NCBI GenBank assembly: GCA_031291325.1
Contig: JARLJG010000044.1
Span: 1-64,000, forward strand
Origin: Burkholderiaceae bacterium
Lineage (GTDB): Bacteria; Pseudomonadota; Gammaproteobacteria; Burkholderiales; Burkholderiaceae_D
Reading direction: 5' to 3'
DNA length: 64,000 bases
Part shown: positions 22,267-30,841 of the stretch, one piece after another
Numbering within the stretch: position 1 is the stretch's first letter
Layout: each line of letters begins with the position of its first letter
The notes under the pieces: model-generated
What the model saw: only the letters and a program-made list of their open reading frames with translations
The model's database searches: none
What the model was told of the DNA's origin: nothing
Position numbers and translations under genes: made by a program

Positions 22267-23337
22267 ATGCGGATTGCGCATGTAAATTTTGCTCGGGGAT
22301 TTCGCGGCGGCGAGCGCCAGACACTCAATTTGATCGAAGGTTTGGCGGAGCTGGGCGTAGAGCAGTCGCTGGTTTGTCGAGATGGTTCGGAATTGCAGCG
22401 GCGAATTTGTCCGGCCAAGTGTGCCGCAAGCGTCGTGGCCCACCCGTTGCTTGGGCATATCAGCCCGCCGGCGGCGGATGTCATTCATGTGCACGAAGCG
22501 CGCGGCGCCTATTGGGCCGCAATCGAGCACGCAGTCAGGGACACGCCCTACATCATCACCCGGCGCATACCCAATCCAATCTCCGATTCCTATATTACAC
22601 GCAGCGTCTACCAGCATGCGGCACGGTTGTTGGGCGTATCGCAGGACGTATCCAATCGCTTGTCCCGCCAGACGGGGTTGCCGGCTAGCACTATCCTGAG
22701 TTCGACCACGGCCCTGGCGATGCAGCCGGACAAGGTGCGCCAAATCAAGCGCGACCTGGGCGGCGGGCCGATCATCGGGCATGTCGGCGCGCTGCACGAT
22801 CGCCATAAAGGCCAGTCCGTATTGATCCAGGCTTTCCAAAGACTGGTGCGCGACTATCCCGAAGCCAGATTGTTGCTGGTCGGCGAAGGGCCGGATCGGG
22901 CGCGGTTTGAGGCCTTGTCCAATGGCGATAGCCGGATTCGTTTCGTCGGCTTGCAACAGGAGGTCGGCTCCTGGATCGCCGCGATGGATGTGTTCTGTTT
23001 CCCGTCGCGCGAGGAGGGGCTGGGTTCCTCCGTGCTGGATGCGATGGCGCTGCGCATTCCCGTCGTGGCGTCGTGCGTGGGCGGATTGCCGGAGTTGATC
23101 GGCGACCAGGAACGTGGTTCATCGGTTTGCGATCACGATCCTGGCAACTGGGAAGATGCGATACGGCGCGCGCTGACCGACAGTGTTGCGCGTCAAGGCC
23201 AGCTCGACGCCGCGTACGATTTCGCCACGGGAAATGGCGTCGGAGCGATGACAAAAAGCTATGTGGCGTTGTATGAAAAAATCCTCAGCGACAGGTATCG
23301 CGGTGCTCCGGGCGAGAACAATATCGTCGGCGCCTAA
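22267..23337 (+). CDS. Glycosyltransferase family 4 (GT-B fold)
   Basis: Translation most likely begins at the ATG at 22267, preceded by GGAGGGGAA, giving 356 residues; an upstream TTG at 22207 overlaps the Spy-like stop but adds an unrelated extension. The N-terminal domain opens with MRIAHVNFARGFRGGERQ, the glycine-rich acceptor loop of GT4 enzymes. The C-terminal domain has GHVGALHDRHKGQSVLIQAF and the donor-binding EEGLGSSVLDAMALRIPVV. It should transfer a nucleotide-activated sugar to a lipopolysaccharide or cell-surface glycan in the cytoplasm. It stands alone with no other glycan gene beside it, so the acceptor is unknown. Confidence 0.88.
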   Translation: MRIAHVNFARGFRGGERQTLNLIEGLAELGVEQSLVCRDGSELQRRICPAKCAASVVAHPLLGHISPPAADVIHVHEARGAYWAAIEHAVRDTPYIITRRIPNPISDSYITRSVYQHAARLLGVSQDVSNRLSRQTGLPASTILSSTTALAMQPDKVRQIKRDLGGGPIIGHVGALHDRHKGQSVLIQAFQRLVRDYPEARLLLVGEGPDRARFEALSNGDSRIRFVGLQQEVGSWIAAMDVFCFPSREEGLGSSVLDAMALRIPVVASCVGGLPELIGDQERGSSVCDHDPGNWEDAIRRALTDSVARQGQLDAAYDFATGNGVGAMTKSYVALYEKILSDRYRGAPGENNIVGA

Positions 23338-23512
23338 GATATGGGCAAGCATGAAGGTGTGCTGTCTCGCCTTTGGCGGACTTCATGTTTCGCAGGCCTG
23401 AACTGGCGGCCCTTACTGTAATATTGCCCATTGGTAATTGCTGCGCTCAGCTGCCTGCGACTATAAGTAAACAATCTGTCGTCGTCATTTCGTCCCCGAC
23501 AACGAATCTCAG

Positions 23513-23518
23513 TATAAT
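23513..23518 (+). promoter_or_regulatory. Likely -10 element of the pqi operon promoter
   Basis: A perfect TATAAT (within AGTATAAT) sits 43 bases before the pqiA start, in a 223-bp non-coding gap. No good -35 box is seen at the expected distance, so an activator or a weak -35 would be needed. Confidence 0.4.
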
Positions 23519-23560
23519 TCCCTGCATATTGTCGTACCCCTCTATTTTTCTCCATCGCGG

Positions 23561-24211
23561 ATGATGAGCAACAGGACGCAGCACAGGGACGTTCAGCGCG
23601 CGACACCGGCCGGAGCATTGATTGCATGCCCGGAATGCGACCTATTGCAGCAGGAAGTGCGCCTGCCGCCGCACGGCGTGGCAGTTTGCCAGCGTTGCGG
23701 CGCGGAGCTTTACCACAATACGCCCAACGGCCTGGATCGAACCCTTGCGTTCACGTTATGCGGCGTGATGCTGTATTGCCTTGCCAATCTGTTCCCGCTG
23801 CTCGGACTCGAATTGAAGGGAAATCAGAGCACCACCACGCTCTACGGCGCGGTGCGCGCGCTCTACGATCAAAAGCTGGAGCCGGTCGCGGTGCTGGTAT
23901 TCGTCACCACGATCCTGGTGCCAGGACTTGAATTGCTTTGCATGACTTATATGCTGCTGCCCTTGCGCATGGGCAAGACCGCCCATGGATTCAGACTGGT
24001 TTTCCGCTTTGTCCAGGCGATTCACCCGTGGGGCATGGTCGAAGTCTTCATGTTGGGGATCCTGGTGTCGGTGGTCAAGCTATCCAATTTTGCCAGCGTG
24101 CTGCCGGGAATTGCGTTGTGGTCGTTCGCCGGACTGATGGTGATGATCGCTGCGGTCGCGCAATCGTTCAATCCGCGCGATCTATGGCTATTCGTGCGGG
24201 CGCGCGCATGA
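23561..24211 (+). CDS. pqiA: PqiA family membrane protein, first half
   Basis: At 216 residues this is about half the length of E. coli PqiA. It starts with a CxxC-CxxC zinc-ribbon-like element (ACPECDLLQQ and CQRCGAELYH) followed by four membrane spans, with the typical YCLANLFPLLGLEL and HPWGMVEVFMLGILVSVVK motifs. PqiA forms the inner-membrane part of the Pqi lipid-transport system across the envelope. Here the two PqiA modules are made as separate proteins: the stop overlaps the start of the next module by four bases. This arrangement is known in other Burkholderiales and is not a frameshift, since each part has its own zinc-ribbon motif. Confidence 0.9.
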   Translation: MMSNRTQHRDVQRATPAGALIACPECDLLQQEVRLPPHGVAVCQRCGAELYHNTPNGLDRTLAFTLCGVMLYCLANLFPLLGLELKGNQSTTTLYGAVRALYDQKLEPVAVLVFVTTILVPGLELLCMTYMLLPLRMGKTAHGFRLVFRFVQAIHPWGMVEVFMLGILVSVVKLSNFASVLPGIALWSFAGLMVMIAAVAQSFNPRDLWLFVRARA

Positions 24212-24897
24212 ACGGCGCCATCGCCAAGCCGGGCAAGGCGGCAGGCGCAGTCGGCACAACCGCCACCGCGCTGCGCTACGGCTTGTTTTCCTGCGGCGCG
24301 TGCGGCTTGCTCAGCGCGCCGTCGAAGAACGCCGACGCAAACCATTGCCCGCGCTGCGGCGCGCGCGTGCATCTGCGCAAACCCAATAGCATTGCGCGCA
24401 CCTGGGCCTTCTTGATTGCCGCCTATATTCTGTATATTCCAGCCAACCTGCTGCCGATCATGGAAACCCGTTCGCTGTTCGGCGAGCAGGGCGATACCAT
24501 CATGAGCGGCATCGTGTATCTGTGGCTGGCCGGTTCGTGGCCGCTGGCGCTGGTGGTTTTTTGCGCCAGCATCGTGGTGCCCATGCTGAAGCTGCTGTCG
24601 TTGACGATGCTGGCCATTTCGGTGCAGCGCCGATCTTCCTGGCAACCGCATCAACGCGCATCGTTGTATCGCTTCGTCGACCTGGTCGGACGCTGGTCGA
24701 TGCTCGACATTTATGTTGTCACCTTGCTGGTTGCCCTAGTACAGTTGAAGTCGTTTGCCGCGATCCAGGCTGGGCCGGGGGCTGTTGCTTTTGGCGCGGT
24801 AGTGGTGCTGACGCTGCTTTCCGCAAATAGTTTCGACCCCCGATTCATTTGGGATTTCGTAAAGACCGACGATGACCGACCGCCCAGAAAAGCCTGA
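24208..24897 (+). CDS. pqiA: PqiA family membrane protein, second half
   Basis: The start is the ATG at 24208 that overlaps the preceding stop (ATGA), giving 229 residues. The cytoplasmic N-terminus holds SCGACGLLS and CPRCGARVHLRKPNS, the second pair of Cys motifs of PqiA. Four membrane spans follow, with YIPANLLPIME and VGRWSMLDIYVVTLLVALVQ as family landmarks. It is cotranscribed with the first half and overlaps the pqiB start by 26 bp. Together the two proteins should do the work of one full-length PqiA, moving lipid between the inner membrane and the PqiB tunnel. Confidence 0.9.
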   Translation: MNGAIAKPGKAAGAVGTTATALRYGLFSCGACGLLSAPSKNADANHCPRCGARVHLRKPNSIARTWAFLIAAYILYIPANLLPIMETRSLFGEQGDTIMSGIVYLWLAGSWPLALVVFCASIVVPMLKLLSLTMLAISVQRRSSWQPHQRASLYRFVDLVGRWSMLDIYVVTLLVALVQLKSFAAIQAGPGAVAFGAVVVLTLLSANSFDPRFIWDFVKTDDDRPPRKA

Positions 24898-26584
24898 AAA
24901 TAGTCAGCCGGACCAACCGTCCGCACTCGAACCCGCCGCCGTTGCAGCGGCGGCGGGGGCTCCCGATGCGAGCCTGATTCCCGAAGCGGTGGTGGCGTCG
25001 CGCTGGCATACTGCGCCCTGGCTGGTCTGGCTGATTCCTATCGTTGCGGCAGCTGTAGGCGGCTGGATTCTGGCGCATTCGATCATGACGCGCGGGCCGA
25101 CCATCACCATCGTCTTCAAGAACGCCGAAGGGCTGGAAGCCGGCAAGACCAAAATCAAATACAAGGAAGTCGACATCGGCGTGGTCAAGAGCATCGCCTT
25201 GACCAAAGACCGCGCGCGCGTGGTGGTCACTGCCGAACTGGCGAAAGGCTCGGACAGCTTTTTGCGCCAAGACACGCACTTTTGGGTGGTGCGTCCGCGC
25301 ATCGGGGCCGGCGGCATTTCCGGGTTGAGCACCTTGTTGTCCGGCTCGTATATCGGCCTCGATGTCGGCAAATCGGAGGAGGAGCGCGACGCCTTCGTCG
25401 GGCTCGATATCGCACCGCTGGTATTGACCGATTTGCCGGGACGGCGCTTCGTGTTGCATGCGGATCACATGGGCTCGCTCGACGCCGGCTCGTCGATCTA
25501 TTTTCGGCGCATCGAAGTCGGGCAGGTGGTGGCCTACGAGCTGGACAAGCAGGGCCGAGGCGTCAATATCCATGTCTTCATCAATGCGCCGTACGACCAA
25601 TACGTGACCAACAACACGCGCTTCTGGAATGCCAGCGGCATCGAGCTGACCCTCGACGCCAACGGCTTCAAGTTGCAGAGCGAATCGCTGGCTTCGGTGC
25701 TGGCCGGCGGTATCGCATTTCAGACTCCGCCGGACGTGCCGATTGCGCCGCCGGCCAACGAAAATACGCCGTTTACGCTGTACACCGACCGCGACAATGC
25801 AATGAAGCACGCCGATAGCGAAGTGCGCAAAGTGCTGCTGTATTTCAAGGAATCGGCGCGCGGGCTGGTCGCCGGTGCGCCGGTCGATTTCCGTGGCATC
25901 GTGATCGGCGAAGTGACGCAAGTCAGCCTGGAATACGACAAGCAGCAGAAAATCTTTCTGTTCCCGGTGGAAGTGAACTTGTATCCCGATCGCTTGCGCG
26001 CGCATTACCGCGCCGGCGCCGACCGACCGGATGGCGAAAAGGTGGACCGGGAAGTCTTGGATCAACTGGTCGAGCATGGATTGCGCGCGCAGTTGAAAAG
26101 CGGCAATTTGCTGACCGGCATGCTGTACGTGGCGCTCGATTTCTTCCCCGAAGCAGCGACGGCCAAGATCGACTGGAGCAAGAAGCCGATCGTACTGGCA
26201 ACGGTGCCGGGGACGTTGGAGGAATTGCAGACCACGTTGTTGCATATTTCGCGCAAGCTCGACAATGTGCCCATCGACGACATCGCCACCGATTTGCACA
26301 AGGCGATCAAGTCGCTCGATCTGACTTTGCAAAGCACCGACAAGCTGGTCAAGCGGCTCGATTCGGATGTCGCGCCGCAAGCGCGCGAGACGCTGGAACA
26401 GGCGCGCAAGACGCTGGCCACCGCCGAGCGCACGCTGTCGTCGGATGCGCCGCTGCAGCAGGATTTGCGCGATGCGTTGCGCGAAATAGGGCGTTCTGCC
26501 GAATCGCTGCGCACCCTGACCGATTACCTGGATCGACACCCCGAGTCGCTGATTCGCGGTAAAACGGAGGATCATCCGCAATGA
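24872..26584 (+). CDS. pqiB: PqiB intermembrane lipid-transport protein (three MCE domains)
   Basis: The 570-residue protein has a cytoplasmic N-terminus rich in Ala/Pro, one membrane span at about residues 46-66 (WLVWLIPIVAAAVGGWILAH), and then MCE/MlaD domains. The first is seen from GPTITIVFKNAEGLEAGKTK; later ones begin near RFVLHADHMGSLDAGSSIYF and around the VDFRGIVIGEV segment. A long helical C-terminus (about 430-560) forms the needle-like part of PqiB. It is anchored in the inner membrane and spans the periplasm as a hexameric tube for lipids. Its stop overlaps the pqiC start by four bases. Confidence 0.92.
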   Translation: MTDRPEKPENSQPDQPSALEPAAVAAAAGAPDASLIPEAVVASRWHTAPWLVWLIPIVAAAVGGWILAHSIMTRGPTITIVFKNAEGLEAGKTKIKYKEVDIGVVKSIALTKDRARVVVTAELAKGSDSFLRQDTHFWVVRPRIGAGGISGLSTLLSGSYIGLDVGKSEEERDAFVGLDIAPLVLTDLPGRRFVLHADHMGSLDAGSSIYFRRIEVGQVVAYELDKQGRGVNIHVFINAPYDQYVTNNTRFWNASGIELTLDANGFKLQSESLASVLAGGIAFQTPPDVPIAPPANENTPFTLYTDRDNAMKHADSEVRKVLLYFKESARGLVAGAPVDFRGIVIGEVTQVSLEYDKQQKIFLFPVEVNLYPDRLRAHYRAGADRPDGEKVDREVLDQLVEHGLRAQLKSGNLLTGMLYVALDFFPEAATAKIDWSKKPIVLATVPGTLEELQTTLLHISRKLDNVPIDDIATDLHKAIKSLDLTLQSTDKLVKRLDSDVAPQARETLEQARKTLATAERTLSSDAPLQQDLRDALREIGRSAESLRTLTDYLDRHPESLIRGKTEDHPQ

Positions 26585-27186
26585 AATTCGCCCACACCGC
26601 CCTGCTGGGCATCGGCCTGCTACTGAGTGCTTGCGGCAGCGCGCCGACCGAGCATTACTACACCTTGCTGGGAACGCCGCCGGTCGCGCGCATCGGCGAT
26701 GCAGTTGCCGCCGCCGGGCCGACGCCTGCCATCACGATCGCATCGGTCACCTTGCCGGAGGCGGTCGACCGCAGCGAGTTGGTGGTTCGTTCCGGCTCCA
26801 ATAGCGTGACGGTGATGGAAACGCAGCATTGGGCCGAGTCGCTCAAAAGCGCGGTGCCACGGGCGATTGCCGGCGATTTGAGCCGATTGCTGGACGGCGC
26901 GACCGTTTCCGTGCAAGCCGACAACGCCAGCCGCGACGCCAAATACCTGGTGTATATCGACATCACCCGCTTCGACTCGGTATTGAACGTGGCGGTATCG
27001 GTCGACGCCATTTGGAGCGTGCGCCTGGCGGGCGGCGAGCAGATAAAAGCCGGCAAATCGAGCCTGCGGGTACCGGTTGCAAGCGGAGGCTTCGAGCAAT
27101 TGGTTGCCGCCCATGCGCAGGCGCTGGCAGAATTGAGTGGCGAAATGGCAACGCAGATCAAGGACATCAAGATGGCTGGCAAGTGA
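26581..27186 (+). CDS. pqiC: PqiC lipoprotein (ABC-type transport auxiliary, DUF330)
   Basis: A 201-residue outer-membrane lipoprotein. The signal peptide ends in the lipobox LLSAC, giving lipidated Cys18, followed by a short linker and EHYYTLLG, the usual start of the DUF330/PqiC domain. ITIASVTLPEAVDRSELVVR and the WAESLKSAVPRAIAGDLSRLL segment are also typical. It completes the pqiAABC operon and is expected to anchor the PqiB tube at the outer membrane. Its start overlaps pqiB by four bases. Confidence 0.9.
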   Translation: MKFAHTALLGIGLLLSACGSAPTEHYYTLLGTPPVARIGDAVAAAGPTPAITIASVTLPEAVDRSELVVRSGSNSVTVMETQHWAESLKSAVPRAIAGDLSRLLDGATVSVQADNASRDAKYLVYIDITRFDSVLNVAVSVDAIWSVRLAGGEQIKAGKSSLRVPVASGGFEQLVAAHAQALAELSGEMATQIKDIKMAGK

Positions 27187-27311
27187 AGTCAAGCAAGGGG
27201 CAAGCAAGGAATGAAACAGCGTCGTAATCCCCCCTTTGTTCTGCGTTTTGTTTCATGACCAGGCACCGATAATATAAGCGGGTCATTCCCCGCATTATCT
27301 CGGAGGCTAGC

Positions 27312-27920
27312 ATGTCGGCGTCATCGGTTACCTCAAGCACCAACTCGTTGCAAGCGCTGTTGCAACAGCAGCGCAACGATTTCAAGACGATGGCGTCGGA
27401 CGTCAAGTCCGGCGACATGAGCGGAGCGCAGTCGGCATTGACTGCTTTGCAACAGGCTTCGAGCAGCATTCAAGGCTTGACGGGCACGTCGACTACGCAG
27501 CAGTCGAGTCCACTGGCGACGACTTTTGCCAACTTGATAAGCAGCATCCAGTCCGGTAGCGCCAGCAGCGCGCAATCGGCGTTGACGGCCTTGCAGTCAA
27601 GCAGTTCGACCCAGGCGGGCGGCACGGCGACCGCCGGCTCGACACAGTCGAACTTCAGCCAGGATTTGGCATCCTTGATCCAGGCCGTGCAATCGGGAAG
27701 TTCAACCACAGCGCCACAAAACCATACCCAGTTGCAGTCGGATATGAAGGGTAGCGGACAGCATCAGCACCACGGCGGCGCGCAGGGTGTCAACTCCACC
27801 AGTTCGTCGACCGGCACCGCCAGCACCAGTTCCAGTTCGGCCAGCAGCGCATCGGCGGCGGCATATGCATCGATGATGAATATGCAGGCAAGCTCGTCGG
27901 CGATTTCTGCACTCGTCTGA
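27312..27920 (+). CDS. Ser/Gln-rich repeat protein of unknown function (with the ATP-grasp gene)
   Basis: The 202-residue protein has no signal peptide or membrane span. It carries three related units: residues about 14-55 (ending AQSALTALQQASSS), about 68-100 (AQSALTALQSSSST) and a shorter one near 115-145. Each resembles the consensus of a helix followed by SG(D/S)xSxAQSAL. The C-terminal third is low-complexity Ser/Ala with a HQHHGG patch. I have seen similar Ser/Gln-rich repeat proteins in many Proteobacteria but know of no function. CGGAGG lies before the ATG. Only six bases separate its stop from the TPR/ATP-grasp gene, so the two are almost certainly cotranscribed. Confidence 0.7.
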   Translation: MSASSVTSSTNSLQALLQQQRNDFKTMASDVKSGDMSGAQSALTALQQASSSIQGLTGTSTTQQSSPLATTFANLISSIQSGSASSAQSALTALQSSSSTQAGGTATAGSTQSNFSQDLASLIQAVQSGSSTTAPQNHTQLQSDMKGSGQHQHHGGAQGVNSTSSSTGTASTSSSSASSASAAAYASMMNMQASSSAISALV

Positions 27921-27926
27921 TAAAAC

Positions 27927-29333
27927 ATGCAGGCCGCGACGCTAGTGCAACGGGATACGCCGGATAGCGCGCGCGATTGGTTGTTGTCGGCAGGCGGTTT
28001 GCTCGATCGCGGCGACGCAGACAATGCGCGCACCGCATTGCGGCGCGCCGCCGCCCTGGCCGGTGACGATGCGCCGCTGTACCGCGCGTTGGCGCTCGGC
28101 TATCGGGCTGCCGGCATGGCCGACGATGCCAATACCGCCGAAATGGCGGCACTGGCGTTTGAACAGCGTTCGGCCTTGATGCTTTACAACATCGGGACTT
28201 CGTTTCTGATGACGCAAAGGCCGACGCAAGCGGTGCAATGGTATCGCGCGGCGCTGCGCATCGATGCCGATCTGGTTGCTGCGCATCAAAATCTGGCGTC
28301 GATACTGGAGTTGCACGGCAGCCCGGAAGAAGCGCGCTTGCATCGCGACCATGCTTACGGTCGGCAGAATGTATTCATCGATAGCGCCGCCGCGCCGAAG
28401 CGCACGGTGTTGGTTTTGTGCGCTGCCGCGACCGGCAACGTGCCGTTCGATTTCCTGTTGCCCAGAACCGTCAACACGCGCATCCGCTGGGTGATGGAAT
28501 ATGCGAGCGAGGATCAGATCGATCGCTTGCCGGCATTCGATCTCGTCTTCAATGCGATCGGCGACCAAGACGTGAGCGCGCGCTCCGCCGATGCCGTCCG
28601 TCGTTTTTTACAGCGCTGCAACAAGCCGCTGCTGAACCGCCCGGAGTCGATTGCGCGCACTTCGCGCGAACAAATACCGGCTTTGCTGGCCGATATCGAT
28701 CATCTGGTGGTGCCGCCGGCGATGCGCTTGTCGGGCGCTGCAAATCGGCTGCCGCTGGCCGACCGCTTGCGCGACGGCGGGATCTTTCCGCCGCTGCTGA
28801 TGCGCCCGGTCGGCTCGCATGGCGGCGTCGGCCTGCAAATGATCGAAAGCGCGGCGGCGTTGGCAGCGCTGAAACTGGAAGCGCACGATTATTACGCCTG
28901 CGACTATCGCCATTATTGTTCTGCCGATGGCTATTTCCGCAAATACCGTGTCATCTTCATCGATGGCGAACCGTATCCCTACCATCTTGCGATTTCGCGT
29001 CATTGGCTAGTGCATTACCTGAGCGCCGAGATGTTGCCGCACGCGTGGAAGCGCGCGGAGGAACAGCGTTTTCTCGACGACCCGGCCACCGTGCTGGGGC
29101 CGGCGGCGATGCAGGCCTTGCGCGCGATTGGCCAAAGAATGAACCTGGATTTTTGCGGCATCGATTTTTCGCTGCTGGAAGATGGCCGCATCCTGCTATT
29201 CGAGGCGAATGCCACGATGCTGGTGCACCTGGAGCAATTCCACGCCGCGCTGCAATTCAGGAATCCCTATGTGCAGCGCATACTCGATGCGTTCGACCGC
29301 ATGTTGGATAGGCGCGCGGAGGTGTCCAGGTGA
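27927..29333 (+). CDS. TPR protein with C-terminal ATP-grasp-like domain
   Basis: The 468-residue protein begins with tetratricopeptide-like helices (about residues 15-140; AQWYRAALRIDADLVAAHQNLA type repeats). A middle segment (158-270) resembles the pre-ATP-grasp fold. The ATP-grasp-like core follows: RPVGSHGGVGL at 293-303 is the glycine-rich ATP loop, RKYRVIFIDGEPYPYH is the central strand pair, and Asp413, Glu426 and Asn428 in GIDFSLLEDGRILLFEAN fit the magnesium ligands. Such enzymes join a carboxylate to an amine or similar group. The natural substrate is unknown; the Ser/Gln-rich protein encoded six bases upstream is a candidate. No clear ribosome-binding site precedes the start, suggesting coupled translation. 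Confidence 0.8.
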   Translation: MQAATLVQRDTPDSARDWLLSAGGLLDRGDADNARTALRRAAALAGDDAPLYRALALGYRAAGMADDANTAEMAALAFEQRSALMLYNIGTSFLMTQRPTQAVQWYRAALRIDADLVAAHQNLASILELHGSPEEARLHRDHAYGRQNVFIDSAAAPKRTVLVLCAAATGNVPFDFLLPRTVNTRIRWVMEYASEDQIDRLPAFDLVFNAIGDQDVSARSADAVRRFLQRCNKPLLNRPESIARTSREQIPALLADIDHLVVPPAMRLSGAANRLPLADRLRDGGIFPPLLMRPVGSHGGVGLQMIESAAALAALKLEAHDYYACDYRHYCSADGYFRKYRVIFIDGEPYPYHLAISRHWLVHYLSAEMLPHAWKRAEEQRFLDDPATVLGPAAMQALRAIGQRMNLDFCGIDFSLLEDGRILLFEANATMLVHLEQFHAALQFRNPYVQRILDAFDRMLDRRAEVSR

Positions 29334-29350
29334 GCTGCAGCCCAATAAAA

Positions 29351-29388
29351 AAGCTGTCGGCACCGGAGGTTCCCGCGCCGACAGCTGT
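29351..29388. terminator. Bidirectional terminator hairpin
   Basis: A 10-bp perfect stem (AGCTGTCGGC at 29352-29361, its complement at 29377-29386) lies between the convergent ATP-grasp and YXWGXW genes. On the minus strand it is followed by a run of six T residues; on the plus strand by GTATTT. Confidence 0.8.
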
Positions 29389-29413
29389 ATTTACCGATAT
29401 TCGTCCGCGCGAA

Positions 29414-29800
29414 TTACCTGCGGTCGTGATCGCGGTGCTCTTCGCGGCGCCCGTCATGGAAGTGCGGATCGCGGTCCCAATGGCCTTCCTGGAAATGATG
29501 GCCGTCTTCGTGCCGCTCCCACCTTTCCGGCACCCAATTGTAGCCGGGGCGGCCCTGGACGAAATGACCGCGCCGCCACACGTATTGACCGCGGAAGAAG
29601 TCCCAATAGCCGGGCGCCCAAACGTAGCCGACCGGCGCTTCGGGAACGACTTCGATGCGCGCCGGCGGCGGCACGCCGATTTCAACGCCGACCACGACGC
29701 CGGCAACCGCCGGAACGGCAGCGCAGCTCGCCGCCAGCAGCGCGCCGAGCAATCCGATGCGCTTGAGCGGCGAAAACAGCTTGCTAGATGTATGTTTCAT
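29414..29800 (-). CDS. YXWGXW-repeat secreted protein
   Basis: The start chosen is the ATG at 29800, preceded by GGAG; this gives 128 residues. The N-terminus is a signal peptide (LLGALLAASCAAVPAVAG). The mature part has repeated aromatic units YVWAPGYW, YVWRRGHF and YNWVPERW, the pattern of the YXWGXW/BcpO-type repeat family, and ends in a His/Asp/Arg-rich tail. The function of the family is unknown; the proteins are periplasmic or outer-membrane associated. It is convergent with the ATP-grasp gene and shares a terminator with it. Confidence 0.8.
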   Translation of the reverse strand: MKHTSSKLFSPLKRIGLLGALLAASCAAVPAVAGVVVGVEIGVPPPARIEVVPEAPVGYVWAPGYWDFFRGQYVWRRGHFVQGRPGYNWVPERWERHEDGHHFQEGHWDRDPHFHDGRREEHRDHDRR

Positions 29801-30099
29801 AATAATTCTCCGATAGGATGGAACCGAAATGGCCAAGGCAACACCTTGCGATTGCGGCGCCTAATTGCGACCGCATAACGATAAAAACAGGCAAAGCTTC
29901 TATATACAGGTGGATGATATGCCACATCCAATGCTTATTGCAAGAACGACATTGTTAAAATGAGTAAGTTTGGCAACCGATTGGTTCGCAACTGCGGCAA
30001 GGCGTAACATGCGTTGCAGAAGTCGAGTCACGATGGCAATGATGCGGTGGGGCGGCTTTCGGTATCCCAACCGCATCGTGCGCAAATAAGGAGATCAAG

Positions 30100-30777
30100 A
30101 TGTCCATTAGCGGGATAGGGAATTCAAGCACGACGGCAGCGTCGCAGTATTCCAGCGTAGCGCAGATCGCCACGCAAAGCAGCGATTCGGCAAGCTCGTC
30201 CACCAGTAGCACGAGTGGCCTGACTACGAGCAGCCAGGGCGGGCAGTTGACGGCTGCCCTGGTGCAAGCACTGGCACAGTTGGGCGTCAACACCAGCGCG
30301 TCGACCTTGAGCGGATCGACTCAGAGCGGGGTCACGTCGTTGATCCAGAATCTGGCCGCTGCGCTGCAATCGCAAACATCCGGCAGTTCGGCCGACCCGG
30401 CGACGGCGACCAGTTCCACAAGCAGCGCCTCGTCGACGCAAAGCTCGTTGGAAACAGCCTTGCAGAGCCTGCTTTATCAAGTCCGTTCCTCCGATACATC
30501 GACGCTGGCTTCGCTGTTCGATTCAGGCAGTTCGAGCGGGTCGTCCGATTCGACTATTTTCGGCGGGGCTAGCGATAGCAGCAGCTCCAGCTCCAGCAGT
30601 TCCAGCACGTCCACGCTGTCGTCGCTGCAACAAAGCCTGGATAGCTTGATGTCGGGACAGGGAAGCTCGACTGGCACATCGACGAGTTCCAGCAGCTTGC
30701 AGAGTTTGTTGGAGACGACCCTGCAAAATGTCCAGGGCGCGACCGCGACCGGCAATTTGATCAGCACCAAAGCCTGA
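30100..30777 (+). CDS. Ser-rich low-complexity protein of unknown function
   Basis: A 225-residue protein that is about one third serine, with no signal peptide or membrane span. An AAGGAG site lies 7 bases before the ATG. Order-promoting islands interrupt the Ser/Thr tracts: GGQLTAALVQALAQLGVNTSA, TSLIQNLAAALQSQ, LETALQSLLYQVRSSD and LQSLLETTLQNVQ; the hydrophobic spacing suggests short amphipathic helices. It resembles the Ser-rich protein at 27312-27920 in composition and helix rhythm, but not in clear sequence alignment. It stands alone. I assign no function. Confidence 0.6.
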   Translation: MSISGIGNSSTTAASQYSSVAQIATQSSDSASSSTSSTSGLTTSSQGGQLTAALVQALAQLGVNTSASTLSGSTQSGVTSLIQNLAAALQSQTSGSSADPATATSSTSSASSTQSSLETALQSLLYQVRSSDTSTLASLFDSGSSSGSSDSTIFGGASDSSSSSSSSSSTSTLSSLQQSLDSLMSGQGSSTGTSTSSSSLQSLLETTLQNVQGATATGNLISTKA

Positions 30778-30841
30778 GCCACGCGCAAGAAGGCGCGCTG
30801 CGCCCGGATTGCCGGCATGCCATTTGCCGTCGATGGCGACC

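Noticed and set aside
23561-24897. Possible frameshift splitting pqiA
   Set aside because: Each half has its own pair of Cys motifs and a complete set of four spans, and the halves overlap by ATGA. Two-gene pqiA is a normal arrangement in Burkholderiales.
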